Of a DNA stretch of 64,000 nt, positions 8,269 to 17,970 are shown piece after piece (the first letter of the stretch is position 1; every line of letters starts with the position of its first letter). The DNA is taken from the NCBI GenBank assembly GCA_021776825.1, contig JAJFFG010000064.1:1-64000 (forward strand), written 5' to 3'. The notes beneath the pieces were generated by a model. The model did not search any database. It saw only the letters and a program-made list of their open reading frames with translations, and was not told the origin of the DNA. Made by a program: the position numbers and the translations under genes. The DNA comes from Planctomycetota bacterium (lineage in GTDB: Bacteria > Planctomycetota > JAJSAM01 > JAJVHW01).

Positions 8269-10905
8269 TCAGCTCTCGACGAGCGCCCGGACCTGCGCGA
8301 TGAAGTCGTTCGCGAGGTAGGGCTTGTGGATGAACCCGGTGTGCCCGCCGTCGATCAGCGCGTTGATCGACTCCGTCTCGTCGAACCCGCTGGAGAACAG
8401 GACGCGGGCAGTCGGACAGATGGCGCGGATCTCGCGACAGGTCTCCGCTCCGTCCCTCCGCGGCATCGCCACGTCCAGCACGACGAGATCGATGTCGTCG
8501 GCATGCTCACGGAAGGTCGTCACACCGTCGACGCCGTCCACCGCCGTCAGCACGCGGAACCCGCAGGCCTCGAGCAACGATTGCACCACCTCACGGACAC
8601 CTGACTCGTCGTCGATGATGAGCGCCACGCCGTCGTGCTGCCACCGGCTGACCGGCGCGCGCTCCGAGGTGGTCGCCCGTGCTTCGATTGACCGGGCGGC
8701 GAACGGTAGGAGCACTCGGATCGACGTGCCGGCGCCTGGTGCCGAGGTGATGTCGATCGCCCCGTTGTGACTCGACACGATCCCGAGCACGGCAGCCAGC
8801 CCCAGTCCGCGGCCTTGGAACTTGGTGCTGAAGAACGGGTCGAACATCCGACGCCGCACCTCGTCGGTCATGCCGACGCCGGAGTCGGACACCTCGACGA
8901 AGGAGTACGCGCCGGGCGGCCGCTCCGCGCCGAATTCCAGTGTGCGCAGGTACTCCGTGGCGGCGTACTGCACACCGGTGCGGACGTCGATGGTCCCCGA
9001 CTTGCCGTCGAGCGCGTCCGACGCATTGGTGATGAGGTTCATCACGACCTGCCGAAGTCGCGTGGCATCCCCGGCCACCAGCGGCTCTTCGTCTCCAATC
9101 TCACGCCGGAACTCCGCCTTCTTGGAGATCGATGCCGACAGGAGCGCGGACATCTCGTCGACGACCGCTCGCAGGTCCAGCCGCTCGACGCGCATGCGGC
9201 CCGCGCCCGCGTACGCCAGCATCTGCGACGTCAACTCGGCCGCGCGCGCGCCGGAGGTCTTGATCCTCTCGACGTGCTGGCGACCAGGTGAGTCTTCGGG
9301 CATCTCACGCAGCGCAACGTCGGCGGAACCGAGCACCCCGACCAACAGGTTGTTGAAGTCGTGCGCGATGCCGCCCGCCAGCACGCCCAGGCTCTCGAGC
9401 TTCTGCGAGTGTCGCATGCGCTCCTCGAGCGTGGACCTCTCCTGCTCTGCCAGTTTGCGCAGCGTGATGTCCGTGTCGGTGCCGACCATTCGCAGCGCCG
9501 TGCCGTCCTCCGCGCGTTTCACCACCCGGCCGCGATCGAGGTTCCACCGGTACTCGCCGGACTTCGTCCGCAATCGGTTCTCGCACTCGTACACCGACGT
9601 GTGACCGTCCAGGTGCTCCTGGAGCGCGATCAGGACGCGAGGCAGGTCTTCGGGATGGATGAGGCTCGTCCAGAAGTCCACGACTCCCTCTGCGTCCGCT
9701 CGCGAGTAGCCCAGGCCAGTCAGGGAGGTGTCGCTGACGTGGATCTCATCGGTCGCGATGTTCCAGTCCCATGCGCCGTCGGCGACGGCATCCACGGTCA
9801 GGTGCAGGCGCTCTGCCGCGGCTTCGAGCTCGAGCTTCGATTGCTCACGCGCGACGAACGCTCGCTGAAAGAGCGCGAGGTACGCGGTGCCCAGCGCCGT
9901 GATGATCAGTCCGACGATCAGGGCGGCGACCGGCGTCGCGCTGCGATGGCCACGGACGTACGCGGGTGTCGCCGAGAACTCGAGCTCCCACCGACGGCTG
10001 CCGGCCTGCACGGCGACCGATCGTGTCGGCGCCTCCACACGTACCCTCTCGTCGCTGCTCGAGTCCGCGAGTCGCTCCTGCAAGAGCTGCCGATCACCGG
10101 CGGAGACGTCGTACACGCGGAGATCGACCCCGGCCCGATCGAACGGCTCCAGCGCTGAGTCGACCAGTGCTCTGACCCGGAACACACCGACGTGGTAGCC
10201 CCTGATGGACCGGCGCCGCTGCTCCGGCGTGCTGTGTTCGGTAGCGCCGTACTGCGGGAGGATCCCAAGGAATCCGACTTGTCTCTCCTTCTCCTGCACC
10301 AGAGTGATGGGCTCCGAGATCACCAACGCGCCCGTGTCCCGAGCCCGCTCCAGCGCGGCCAATCGACTCGTCTCGGAGGCGACGTCGAATCCGATCGCGG
10401 ACTCGTTCCCGGCGAGGGGTTCGATCATGCGCACCGGGACGTACTCCGCCCGCTCGGCCGCGGACACCATCTCGCCCTGGGCAGCTCGCTCCGTGATGCG
10501 GTACTCGGGATGTCCCGCGCGCCGTGCATCCATCTCGTGGCGCCGTCGATCAGCCTGCCGGACCACCGGGTCCCAGCCGATCGCCTGGACCGCCGGGTGT
10601 CGTTCCAGGAGGCGCGCGACGAACGTCGAGAACTGTCGGTCCGTGACCTCGCCCGTTGCCGCGCGGAAGCCCGCCGCGGCGTGGAGTGCCCCCTTCGACT
10701 CGTCGAGCGCGCGCTCCAGCGCGAACTGCCGCTCGGCCACGTCGAGACGGAACGATGCGGCGAGCGCCCGCGACTCCAACTCCTGGAGCTGCGAGGACGT
10801 CCACGCGCTGGCCAGCACACCGATGCTGCCCATGGCGACACAGAGCCCCCAGCGCCACCGGACCCAGCGGGGCGTGCTCTCCATAGTCGTGTGGTCTGAT
10901 TTCAT
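8269..10905 (-). CDS. CHASE-PAS hybrid sensor histidine kinase with receiver domain
   Basis: An 878-residue membrane sensor. Order: transmembrane helix (about 18-38), extracytoplasmic CHASE domain (about 70-290, e.g. RHPAVQAIGWDPVV), second transmembrane helix (ALIVGLIITALGTAYLAL), PAS domain with PAC-type end (about 365-480), dimerisation helix with the phospho-accepting His in GGIAHDFNNLLVGVLG, ATPase domain (N-box NLITNASDAL, G1 DSGVGM, GRGLGLAAVLG), and a C-terminal receiver (VALIIDDESG; phospho-acceptor Asp in LVVLDVAMP). CHASE domains sense small ligands such as adenine-like or peptide compounds. No output regulator is adjacent, so signalling presumably passes by phosphorelay elsewhere. 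The gene stands alone; the start could also be the ATG seven codons on. Confidence 0.93.
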   Translation of the reverse strand: MKSDHTTMESTPRWVRWRWGLCVAMGSIGVLASAWTSSQLQELESRALAASFRLDVAERQFALERALDESKGALHAAAGFRAATGEVTDRQFSTFVARLLERHPAVQAIGWDPVVRQADRRRHEMDARRAGHPEYRITERAAQGEMVSAAERAEYVPVRMIEPLAGNESAIGFDVASETSRLAALERARDTGALVISEPITLVQEKERQVGFLGILPQYGATEHSTPEQRRRSIRGYHVGVFRVRALVDSALEPFDRAGVDLRVYDVSAGDRQLLQERLADSSSDERVRVEAPTRSVAVQAGSRRWELEFSATPAYVRGHRSATPVAALIVGLIITALGTAYLALFQRAFVAREQSKLELEAAAERLHLTVDAVADGAWDWNIATDEIHVSDTSLTGLGYSRADAEGVVDFWTSLIHPEDLPRVLIALQEHLDGHTSVYECENRLRTKSGEYRWNLDRGRVVKRAEDGTALRMVGTDTDITLRKLAEQERSTLEERMRHSQKLESLGVLAGGIAHDFNNLLVGVLGSADVALREMPEDSPGRQHVERIKTSGARAAELTSQMLAYAGAGRMRVERLDLRAVVDEMSALLSASISKKAEFRREIGDEEPLVAGDATRLRQVVMNLITNASDALDGKSGTIDVRTGVQYAATEYLRTLEFGAERPPGAYSFVEVSDSGVGMTDEVRRRMFDPFFSTKFQGRGLGLAAVLGIVSSHNGAIDITSAPGAGTSIRVLLPFAARSIEARATTSERAPVSRWQHDGVALIIDDESGVREVVQSLLEACGFRVLTAVDGVDGVTTFREHADDIDLVVLDVAMPRRDGAETCREIRAICPTARVLFSSGFDETESINALIDGGHTGFIHKPYLANDFIAQVRALVES

Positions 10906-10990
10906 CGTCGATGCGTGCTTCGCGCCGGCGGCAGCGCTCTGCCCTCCCGTGTCCGAGTCTAATCCGGGAGTCTCGTGCGATGCGCGCCAC

Positions 10991-11020
10991 GATCGGATCG
11001 GGGCGCACCGCGATCCGATC
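10991..11020. terminator. 10-bp stem-loop downstream of the phosphotransferase-like gene
   Basis: GATCGGATCG (10991-11000) and its exact reverse complement (11011-11020) form a 10-bp stem with a 10-base loop, 36 bases beyond the minus-strand stop at 11057. No T-run follows, so it would be a hairpin-only terminator or a transcript-stabilising structure rather than a classical intrinsic terminator. Confidence 0.4.
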
Positions 11021-11056
11021 TTATGCTCAGAGTCACCGTTCGACGCCGGCTGGCGC

Positions 11057-11974
11057 TCAGTCGACGCGACAATCGCCGAGGACCTCGGCGATCATCCGAC
11101 GAGCCCACCGCACGATCGCGGGGTTCGTCTCGAGGTAGTAGGGGAGCGCGGTGAGGGCCTGCGAGAGCGCGAGTCCGCGTCCGCGGGCCCACGAGGCGTC
11201 GTCCACAGCCAGAGCCGCGCGAAACGCCTCGCGGCTCTCGCCCGTGAACAGGTTCCACGCCGGGAGCAGGTCGGTGGCGGGGTCCCCGACACCCAGACCA
11301 CCCCAGTCGATCACACCGACGAGCCGTCCGTCGCGCGCGACGAGGTTGCCCGGCGCCAGGTCACCGTGGATCCAGACCGGCGGCCCGTCCCAGACCGGCG
11401 CGTGCAGATCGGCGTTCCACGCGGCGGTGACCGCGTCGGTGTCGATGAGCCCCGCGCACTCGGCGATGCACTCGTTCGTCCTCGCCGCGCGCTCGGACAA
11501 CGGGACTCCGCGTTGGAAGTTGTGGTCCCCCGGCGCCGGACCGGACGACGGGTCGATCCGGCGCAGTGCCAGGATGAACCGCGCGAGGTCGGCCGCGGCC
11601 TCCGCCGGATCGGCGAGGCGCTCGAACTCGGCATCCTCGCCGTCGATCCAGGGGCAGACGGTCCACGGGCAGGGATAGCCCTCGGCCGGCTCGCCCTTGC
11701 CGAGCGGCGCAGCAATCGCCAGCGGCACGCGCGGTGCGAACTCCGGGAGCCAGCGGTGCTCCTTGTCGAGCTGGACGCGCTTCGACGGCGACATCAGGAA
11801 CGGCAGACGGGCGGCGAGGTCGTCCCCGAGTCGATAGATCGCGTTCGCCGTCCCGGCGGACTCGATCGGCTGGATCGCGAGGTCTGCCCACTGAGGGAAC
11901 TGCGCCCGCAGGAGACGCCGCACGAGATCCGCGTCGGTCGCGATCTGGCCGTCGTGCATCGCTGGGGCGCTCAC
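11057..11974 (-). CDS. Aminoglycoside-phosphotransferase-family protein
   Basis: About 300 residues with the APH/choline-kinase fold. The catalytic loop is WIHGDLAPGNLV and the metal-binding motif GVIDWGGLGVGDPATD, both in normal order; the N-lobe has SAGTANAIYRLGDDLAARLP, matching the family's first strands. It would phosphorylate a hydroxyl of a small molecule using ATP or GTP. An open frame continues far upstream, but that part is the wrong frame of the VOC gene; a GTG at 11974, two bases after that gene's stop, or the ATG at 11959 are the plausible starts. Co-transcribed with the VOC gene, suggesting joint action on a xenobiotic or antibiotic, which is inference. Confidence 0.85.
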   Translation of the reverse strand: MSAPAMHDGQIATDADLVRRLLRAQFPQWADLAIQPIESAGTANAIYRLGDDLAARLPFLMSPSKRVQLDKEHRWLPEFAPRVPLAIAAPLGKGEPAEGYPCPWTVCPWIDGEDAEFERLADPAEAAADLARFILALRRIDPSSGPAPGDHNFQRGVPLSERAARTNECIAECAGLIDTDAVTAAWNADLHAPVWDGPPVWIHGDLAPGNLVARDGRLVGVIDWGGLGVGDPATDLLPAWNLFTGESREAFRAALAVDDASWARGRGLALSQALTALPYYLETNPAIVRWARRMIAEVLGDCRVD

Positions 11975-11976
11975 GG

Positions 11977-12345
11977 TCAGGCAGGCGTCTTCGGCTGCTT
12001 GAACACCATGAAGTTGTCGTCGGGGTCGTAGATGCCGATGGCGCGGACGTGGTCGTCTTCGCCGAGGCGTCCGTTCGTCCGTCCACCGTGCTGCTCGACG
12101 AGCGCGATCGCCTCGTCGAGGTCCGAGACGTACAGGTCGTACTGCATGCGATTCTGCTTCGCGTCGACGTCGGCCAGCGCCGCCGGCACCAGCACGAACT
12201 CCGTGCCGGCGAACTCTCCGGCGTAGAGCTTCGCGTCTTGGATCTCGTGTTCCTCGAACTCGATGCCGAAGACGCCAGCGTAGAACGCGGCCATCTTCTC
12301 GACGTCGTTCGCGGCGAGGTTCCTGGCGTTGATGCGGTAGTCCAC
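11977..12345 (-). CDS. VOC/glyoxalase-family protein
   Basis: A 122-residue single-chain vicinal-oxygen-chelate protein. The pattern NLAANDVEKMAAFYAGVFGIEFEE at the N-terminus and QYDLYVSDLDEAIALVEQHGG then GIYDPDDNFMVF at the C-terminus is typical of small VOC proteins of the glyoxalase/bleomycin-resistance superfamily. The start is GTG at 12345, preceded by AAGGAG. The gene lies immediately upstream of the phosphotransferase-like gene with a two-base gap, so translation is probably coupled. Substrate unknown; members bind metal-chelating or antibiotic ligands. Confidence 0.85.
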   Translation of the reverse strand: MDYRINARNLAANDVEKMAAFYAGVFGIEFEEHEIQDAKLYAGEFAGTEFVLVPAALADVDAKQNRMQYDLYVSDLDEAIALVEQHGGRTNGRLGEDDHVRAIGIYDPDDNFMVFKQPKTPA

Positions 12346-12438
12346 TCGAGGCTCCTTGCGACGCCGGACCTCGACGTCGTGCGCGACACACTACACGGAG
12401 CGCGCTGCTCCACGGGCGTGCCTCGGTATCGTCGTGCG

Positions 12439-12894
12439 ATGCGCGTTCGGCCGTATCTGTCCGCTGACTTCGAGGAGACCTTCGCGCTCTGGCGCGCGGT
12501 GAGTCTTGCGACCTACGACTTCCTCCCGCCCCAGACCGAGGACGAGGATCGCGGGTACTTCCGTCGCGTGATCGCCGTCGAGAACGAACTCGTCGTGGCC
12601 GAGGACGACCGCGTGATCGTTGGCTACCTCGCGCAGTGTGGGGATCTGGTGGATCGGCTGTATGTGGCGGTCGAGCGTCATGGCGAGGGCGTCGGCTCGG
12701 CGCTCCTCGATGAGGCGCGACGTCGGTCGCCGGAGCGCGTGCGGCTCTTCACGCATCAGAAGAACGTCGGGGCCTGCCGGTTCTACGAGCGGCGTGGCTT
12801 CGTGGCCGTGAAGTACGGCGTCAGCCCGCCACCCGAGAGTGAACCCGACGTCGAGTACTGGTGGCAGCCCGACGGCGTGACTCCGGCGAGTTAG
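12439..12894 (+). CDS. GNAT-family N-acetyltransferase
   Basis: A 151-residue single GNAT domain. It opens with MRVRPYLSADFEETFALWRA, has VGYLAQCGDLVDRLYVAVERHGEGVGSALLDEA split across strand 4 and the acetyl-CoA loop (HGEGVGSAL), and ends with the diagnostic NVGACRFYERRGFVAV. Open reading continues upstream in the same frame but without family similarity; the ATG at 12439 gives the normal start. The gene converges with the beta-helix gene, overlapping its stop by four bases. It acetylates an unknown amine. Confidence 0.88.
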   Translation: MRVRPYLSADFEETFALWRAVSLATYDFLPPQTEDEDRGYFRRVIAVENELVVAEDDRVIVGYLAQCGDLVDRLYVAVERHGEGVGSALLDEARRRSPERVRLFTHQKNVGACRFYERRGFVAVKYGVSPPPESEPDVEYWWQPDGVTPAS

Positions 12895-14822
12895 CGCGGC
12901 GACTGAACCGTCAACGTCACGTCGGTCCACGGCACGTGGATCACGGTCTCGATCGAGTCGTCAGCAGCGTGGAACACGTTGCCGTCCGCGGCGAGGCCTG
13001 ACGTGTCGCGCGGGTCCAGCTCGAGCGGGCCGTAGATGTCGTTGCTCATGATCAGGAGGTCGCCGGTGCCGGGGAACGCCTCGCTCTCCATCAGCCGCTC
13101 GCTCTGGAAGATGCGGTTCCGCGTAAACGTAGCCGGGCTCGATCCCGACAGCACGCGACCCGTACGAGCCGGGAATGCGGTCGAGAAGCTGCGCACTCCG
13201 GAGAACGTGTTGCCGTCAAACGTGAGGTTCGGGTCGATGCGGCCCTGGCCCGGATCGACGTTCAGGAAGTACGCGTTCAGGAACACGCCTGAATCCACGT
13301 CGACGAACACGTTGTCGTTCATCTCGACCCACGTGCCCCGGCGGTGGAGCGTCACGGCGTAGCCACCGGAACCGGATGCTGCGCACCCGGCCTTAGCCGC
13401 ACGGACCCCGAAGAAGACGTTGTTCGTGACGCGGATCGGATCGGCCTCCGTGCCGCCCATCTTCAGGTCGATGGTGTTCTCGCCGCACAGGAGCTGACCG
13501 TTCGGCTCGTTGAGGTAGGCCTCGGACGTGAAGCCCATGAAGTTCCCGTCGATGAGCGTGCCCGCGCCGAGCCCGTAGTCCTCGCCGTCGCGATCGGTGT
13601 GCTGGTACGAGTCGGTGTAGTTGAGGATCACGTTGCCGAGGATCCGGTTGTGAGTCAGGGCCTCGTCGCTGAGGTTGATCGCGACTGTGTCGCCATGACC
13701 CCAGAGCGACGGATCGAAGCGACGGAACACGCATCGCTGCACCACGTTGCGGTGTGAGTTGAACCGGATGCGGAGCGGCTGTGGTGCGGTCTCGTGCCAC
13801 AGGCAACTGTCGATGACGTTGTCCGACGCCGTGTGCAAGAGACCCGCGCTCGCGCCGTCGGCGAAGGTCAGACCGTGGAAGACCTGATGACTCTCATTGA
13901 AGATCCGGATGGCGAGCAGGCGCGCTTCGCTCTGCCGGAAGCGCTCGGCGGGATGCGGCACGGTGCGCAGGTCGGCGCCCACCTCCGGGGCGAAGATCAC
14001 CAGGATCGGCTCGGCTTCGGTGCCCGACTCCTGGATGATCAGCGTGCCCGGACCGAGCCGCCCGTTGGACCGATCGCGGTAGTCGCCGGGCAGGAGCACC
14101 ACGATCTTGATGCCATGCTCCGACGGGAACAGCACCTCGTCGGGCCACAGGTCGAGCGGCTCGACGTCGGGCGACATCACGTAGAGATCGGAGCGCGCCC
14201 AGAACGCGACCGGGTCGTCGATGTAGGGTGTGTCGACTTCGAACTCGGAGGCCGCGCGCGCGGGCGGTGACGTGAGAGCCGACGACGCGCGGTAGGTGCC
14301 CTTGCGCGTCTTCTCGACGTCTCCGGTCAGGGTCACCGTGAACCGGTGTCGTTCCTTCAGCGCGAGGAAGCGACCCGTCGTCTTCGAGTCGCGCACACGC
14401 GCCTTCGACTTCAGTCGCGTGAACGCGATGGTCGCGTCGACGCTGAGGCCGTCGCTCGCCGCCTGCGTCTCGATCTGCGTGGCGAGGGCATCAGCGAGTG
14501 CCGCCTCGCTCGCGGCGTCGTAGGTGAGCGCGAGCTTCTGGCCGCGGATCTCGTAGCTGCCGGTGTAGCGCTGCTCGCCCGCGCGGGTCGTCCACTCGCC
14601 GGCGGCGAACGTGACGGCCCGATGGATGACGGCGCGCTGGGTGACGTCCGTCGCCTTCGCGCCCTTCTTGACACGCAGTTTCTGCGTCACGGCACCGATC
14701 CATGTGCCGACAGCATCAGGAGGGGCGGGCTTCGCGGTCGCCACGTCGGTGACGACCAGCAGAGCGAGCGTCAGAACGATCGCCGTCGTTCGCGAGGGGG
14801 GAGGCGTCGATCCGGCGATCAC
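12891..14822 (-). CDS. Secreted right-handed beta-helix protein
   Basis: About 643 residues from a GTG start at 14822, which gives a signal peptide (TTAIVLTLALLVVTDVATA); upstream in-frame sequence is a low-complexity Ala/Val stretch antisense to the helicase's glycine tail and is not credible. Residues about 40-200 form a separate beta-barrel-like domain (GTWIGAVTQKLRVKKGA...). The rest is a parallel beta-helix: HQVFHGLTFADGASAG, DNVIDSCLWHETAPQPL, HRNVVQRCVFRRFDP, each coil about 20-25 residues. Relatives include chondroitinase-B-like and NosD-like proteins, but no catalytic set is recognisable. Probably binds or degrades polysaccharide outside the cell. Confidence 0.8.
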   Translation of the reverse strand: MIAGSTPPPSRTTAIVLTLALLVVTDVATAKPAPPDAVGTWIGAVTQKLRVKKGAKATDVTQRAVIHRAVTFAAGEWTTRAGEQRYTGSYEIRGQKLALTYDAASEAALADALATQIETQAASDGLSVDATIAFTRLKSKARVRDSKTTGRFLALKERHRFTVTLTGDVEKTRKGTYRASSALTSPPARAASEFEVDTPYIDDPVAFWARSDLYVMSPDVEPLDLWPDEVLFPSEHGIKIVVLLPGDYRDRSNGRLGPGTLIIQESGTEAEPILVIFAPEVGADLRTVPHPAERFRQSEARLLAIRIFNESHQVFHGLTFADGASAGLLHTASDNVIDSCLWHETAPQPLRIRFNSHRNVVQRCVFRRFDPSLWGHGDTVAINLSDEALTHNRILGNVILNYTDSYQHTDRDGEDYGLGAGTLIDGNFMGFTSEAYLNEPNGQLLCGENTIDLKMGGTEADPIRVTNNVFFGVRAAKAGCAASGSGGYAVTLHRRGTWVEMNDNVFVDVDSGVFLNAYFLNVDPGQGRIDPNLTFDGNTFSGVRSFSTAFPARTGRVLSGSSPATFTRNRIFQSERLMESEAFPGTGDLLIMSNDIYGPLELDPRDTSGLAADGNVFHAADDSIETVIHVPWTDVTLTVQSPR

Positions 14823-14862
14823 GCCCAGAGCATAGCGAGAGCGCTCCAGATCGGACGGATCG

Positions 14863-16362
14863 CTATCGTCGTCGGCCGCCGCCGCCGCCGCCACGACCAC
14901 CGCCACCTCGACCGCCGCCACGTCCTCCACCGCCGCCCCCGCGTCCTCCACCACCGCCATCGCGATCGCCGGGCTCGCGCGAGCTCGCGCGCGGCGGCTC
15001 GTCAGGCGACACGCCGCGGTCTTCGCGCAGCGAGCGCTGGTAGTACTCGTCGATCAGCATCGCGACGAGCACAGACTCGTCCTCGACCTCACCCAGCGTC
15101 TGGGCGAGCGGGACGAAGCGCTCGATGCGCTCGCGCTCGAGCTGTCCGAGGCCGCGCCAGCGCGCTTCGAGTCGCGCGGTGACGCGCTGGGAGATCAGGT
15201 TCTCGAGGTGTTCTTCGCTCGGCACGTCTCTCTCCTGGAGATCGATCTCGTACTTCTTGGCGATGCGGTTCAGCGTGACCTTCTCGAAGGAGTCGCGCGC
15301 GGCGAGGGAGATGGCGCGGCCGCTCGCACCAGCGCGGCCCGTGCGGCCGGCGCGGTGGATGTACGCCTCGAGATCCGCGGGCGGCTCGTACTGGAACACG
15401 TGCGAGAGCTCGGGGATGTCGAGCCCGCGAGCCGCGACGTCGGTCGCCACCAGGATGCGCAGCTTGCCGTCGCGCACGCGCTGGAGCACTGCCTCGCGGT
15501 GGTTCTGACTGAGGTCGGCGCTGAGCTCGTCGGCGTCCCAGCCGTAGCGCTGCAGCACCACGGTGACGTAGTGGACCATGCGCTTCGTGTTGCAGAAGAC
15601 GATCGCCGCGGTCGGGTTCTCCACCTCGATGATGCGCGTGAAGGAGCGGTCCTTCTCGGATGACTTCATCAGGTAGTAGACGTGCAGCACGTCCGTGACA
15701 TGGACGTGGTCCTTCGACAGCGACAGCGTGATCGGCTTCGACAGGAACAGTCCCGACAGGCTGAGCACCTGGGGCGGGAACGTCGCCGAGAACATGTAGG
15801 CGCGGACCTTGTGCGTCGGCAGGAAGCTCTGCACCTTGACCATGTCGGGGTAGAAGCCCATCGAGAGCATCCGGTCGGCTTCGTCGAGGACGAGGATCTC
15901 CATCTCGCCGAGCACGAGCGTGCCTTGCATCAGGTGGTCGAGCACGCGACCGGGCGTGCCGACGACGAGATGTGCACCTTGCTCGAGTGCGCGTAGCTGC
16001 GGCCCGTACGCGGCGCCGCCGTAGATGGGCACCGTGCGGACCCCGGAGTCACCCGCGAGCATGGCGGCCTCGTCCGACACCTGCTTTGCGAGCTCTCGCG
16101 TCGGGACCAGGATCAGCGCCTGGCAGTCCGGCAGGTCCGTGTCGATCGCGTCGAGGATCGGCAGCACGAACGCGGCGGTCTTGCCGCTGCCCGTCCGGCT
16201 CTGGACGATCAGGTCGTGACCCTCGAGGGCGTACGGGATGGACCGCTTCTGGCAGTCCATCAACTTCGTCCAGCCGGCTCGTGCGCAGGCCTCGCGGAGG
16301 TGAGTTGGGAGCTCTGCCAGAGTGATCTCGGGCAGTTCGATTGCGGGGGTGTCGTCGTCCAA
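14863..16362 (-). CDS. DEAD-box RNA helicase with RG-rich tail
   Basis: A 499-residue ATP-dependent RNA helicase. All core motifs are present in order: Q motif (MDCQKRSIP, about 35), motif I SRTGSGKT (55-62), PTREL (87-91), TPGR (136-139), DEAD (160-163), SAT (192-194), and in the second RecA lobe VATDVAARGLD and HRAGRTGR. A C-terminal extension ends with about 30 residues of Gly/Arg repeats, a nonspecific RNA-binding tail found in cold-shock helicases. It acts on structured RNA during ribosome assembly or mRNA decay. It is upstream of the beta-helix gene on the same strand (40-base gap). Confident family call; the specific paralogue (RhlE, CsdA or other) cannot be fixed. Confidence 0.95.
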   Translation of the reverse strand: MDDDTPAIELPEITLAELPTHLREACARAGWTKLMDCQKRSIPYALEGHDLIVQSRTGSGKTAAFVLPILDAIDTDLPDCQALILVPTRELAKQVSDEAAMLAGDSGVRTVPIYGGAAYGPQLRALEQGAHLVVGTPGRVLDHLMQGTLVLGEMEILVLDEADRMLSMGFYPDMVKVQSFLPTHKVRAYMFSATFPPQVLSLSGLFLSKPITLSLSKDHVHVTDVLHVYYLMKSSEKDRSFTRIIEVENPTAAIVFCNTKRMVHYVTVVLQRYGWDADELSADLSQNHREAVLQRVRDGKLRILVATDVAARGLDIPELSHVFQYEPPADLEAYIHRAGRTGRAGASGRAISLAARDSFEKVTLNRIAKKYEIDLQERDVPSEEHLENLISQRVTARLEARWRGLGQLERERIERFVPLAQTLGEVEDESVLVAMLIDEYYQRSLREDRGVSPDEPPRASSREPGDRDGGGGGRGGGGGGRGGGRGGGGRGGGGGGRRR

Positions 16363-16475
16363 GAACGGAGGCTAACAGGGGAAAGCAGTGCCGGTGCGGG
16401 ACGCCGGGGCGGAACTCCGAACAGTCCAGATCAGGCTCGCGGAGCGGGCGGATCCGCGCTCCCTGGGCGTGACTC

Positions 16476-17828
16476 CTATCTCTCCTCGATGGGCCGCCGC
16501 GTCGGCCGCCCGGTCTCCGGGTCCGCGCCGCCCGCCTCCGCCAGACGCTTCAGAGAGCGCGGTGGGCCGTCCTTCGAGATGTCGGCCGTCGCGATGCGCG
16601 CGCCGGCGTAGTAGAGGACGCGGATGCGCGTCGAGTCGGCGGCGAAGTGGGCCGCGGCCGCGGCCCGGCCGCGATGCTTGTCGGCCGGCCCGATCCCCGC
16701 GTGCACGACGACCGTGCGCTTCGCATCCCAGCGCCAGTCGCTGCGGCCGTAGGCACTCACGATGGCCGTCGACAGACCCACGCCGCGCTGGATCGAGACC
16801 TGTCCCCGCAGCTTCTGGAAGAACGCCGTCACCTTCTTCTCGTCGCGCGTCAGAGGGAGGATCTGTTGGGCCGCGATCGTGACGCTGGCTGTCGGCTCCA
16901 TGTACGACACCACGCCGACGCGTACGTCCTCGAGATCGTGCTGCGCGCTGCGGAGGTCGGAGCGCACTGCGCTCATCAGGCGACCGAGCTGCGAGCCGCG
17001 GCCTTGGTGGAACACGTGCACGACGTCTCGGCCGTGGCGCGCGCGCGGCGCCTGCTCGGAAGCGGTTGACCGGCTCTCGCGCGCTCGAATTCGCGCCACC
17101 GCGTTGTCGATGGCGGCCAGGACCACCTCCGGGGCGTCCGCCCTCCGGGACTCCAGCAACGCGCGCGCCTTCGCGTCGCCGTGGGCCCCAGCCAGCTCGA
17201 CGACATCGACGGCGATGTCGATGTCCTTCTCGTCCCGTGCGAGCAGATCCAAGAGCGGAGCGGCCACGAGGTCCCGACCGTCGTCGCGGCCGGCGAGCGC
17301 GAGAAGCGCGGCCGCGCGCAGACTCGGTCGTCCAGCGGCGGCGAGGAACTCGAGTTGTGCCGCAGCCAGCGGACTCGGGTGGGCGCCGATCGCCTCGATC
17401 AGGAGCAGCCGCGCGGATCGATCCGCGCGCGGATCGTCGATCCGCTCCGCGAGGTCCGTTGGCGACGTCCCGAGCTTCGCGCTCGTGCGCGCCAGCGCTT
17501 CGCGGACCTTCTGAGGACCACCCTCGACGATGAGGTTGAGCACGTTGAGCGCGGCGCCGTCGATGTCCACTCGGCCAAGCGCCTGCGCGGCAGCAATCCG
17601 CAGTGCCGGGTCGACGTCGTGGCGGACGACACGCCCGAGCCGCGTCGGGACCGTGGACGATCCGATCTCCGCAAGACGACGCACGGCCGCGACGCGTGCG
17701 ACCGGGTCGGTCGACGTCTGCAGCGTGTGCTGGCACTCCGAGATCGAGCGCGGCTCGTCGCTGCGCGCGACCGTCGCGGCGGCGACGAGCGTGAGCACGG
17801 CGATCCACGGCGCAAGTCGACGTCTCAC
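16476..17828 (-). CDS. Secreted HEAT-repeat protein with degenerate vWA-like domain
   Basis: A 450-residue exported protein. GTG start at 17828 follows GGAGGAG; the signal peptide is APWIAVLTLVAAATVARS. Residues about 30-240 are HEAT-like alpha hairpins (VARVAAVRRLAEIGSSTVP; LRIAAAQALGRVDIDG). A linker then leads to a segment laid out like a von Willebrand A domain (DVVHVFHQGRGSQLGRLMSA, then VRVGVVSYME), but the metal site DxSxS is replaced by HQGRGS, so cation-dependent ligand binding is unlikely. It diverges from another secreted HEAT protein (17971) with a 142-base shared intergenic region, and an intact HEAT-vWA relative lies at 31091. Confidence 0.8.
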   Translation of the reverse strand: MRRRLAPWIAVLTLVAAATVARSDEPRSISECQHTLQTSTDPVARVAAVRRLAEIGSSTVPTRLGRVVRHDVDPALRIAAAQALGRVDIDGAALNVLNLIVEGGPQKVREALARTSAKLGTSPTDLAERIDDPRADRSARLLLIEAIGAHPSPLAAAQLEFLAAAGRPSLRAAALLALAGRDDGRDLVAAPLLDLLARDEKDIDIAVDVVELAGAHGDAKARALLESRRADAPEVVLAAIDNAVARIRARESRSTASEQAPRARHGRDVVHVFHQGRGSQLGRLMSAVRSDLRSAQHDLEDVRVGVVSYMEPTASVTIAAQQILPLTRDEKKVTAFFQKLRGQVSIQRGVGLSTAIVSAYGRSDWRWDAKRTVVVHAGIGPADKHRGRAAAAAHFAADSTRIRVLYYAGARIATADISKDGPPRSLKRLAEAGGADPETGRPTRRPIEER

Positions 17829-17970
17829 CCAATCTCCTCCGGCACCAGCCCCCCTCCAGCTCAGAGTCTATCGCGCAGCGCGCTGTCGTGATCTCGCTGC
17901 GACTCGCCTCGGTCGCAGACGCGCTCGCAGAGCCTGCTAATCTCCTACCGGGGAGCGGAGGAGGGCTCAG

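Noticed and set aside
11975-12391. Upstream extension of the phosphotransferase-like frame
   Set aside because: It is the alternative frame of the VOC gene, with Arg-rich nonsense composition.
11734-12438. Upstream extension of the GNAT frame at 12439
   Set aside because: Lies antisense over the VOC and phosphotransferase-like genes and has no family likeness; the GNAT domain starts at 12439.
14823-14960. N-terminal extension of the beta-helix protein at 12891
   Set aside because: Translates the second frame of the helicase glycine-arginine tail as Ala/Val repeats; the signal peptide begins at the GTG 14822.
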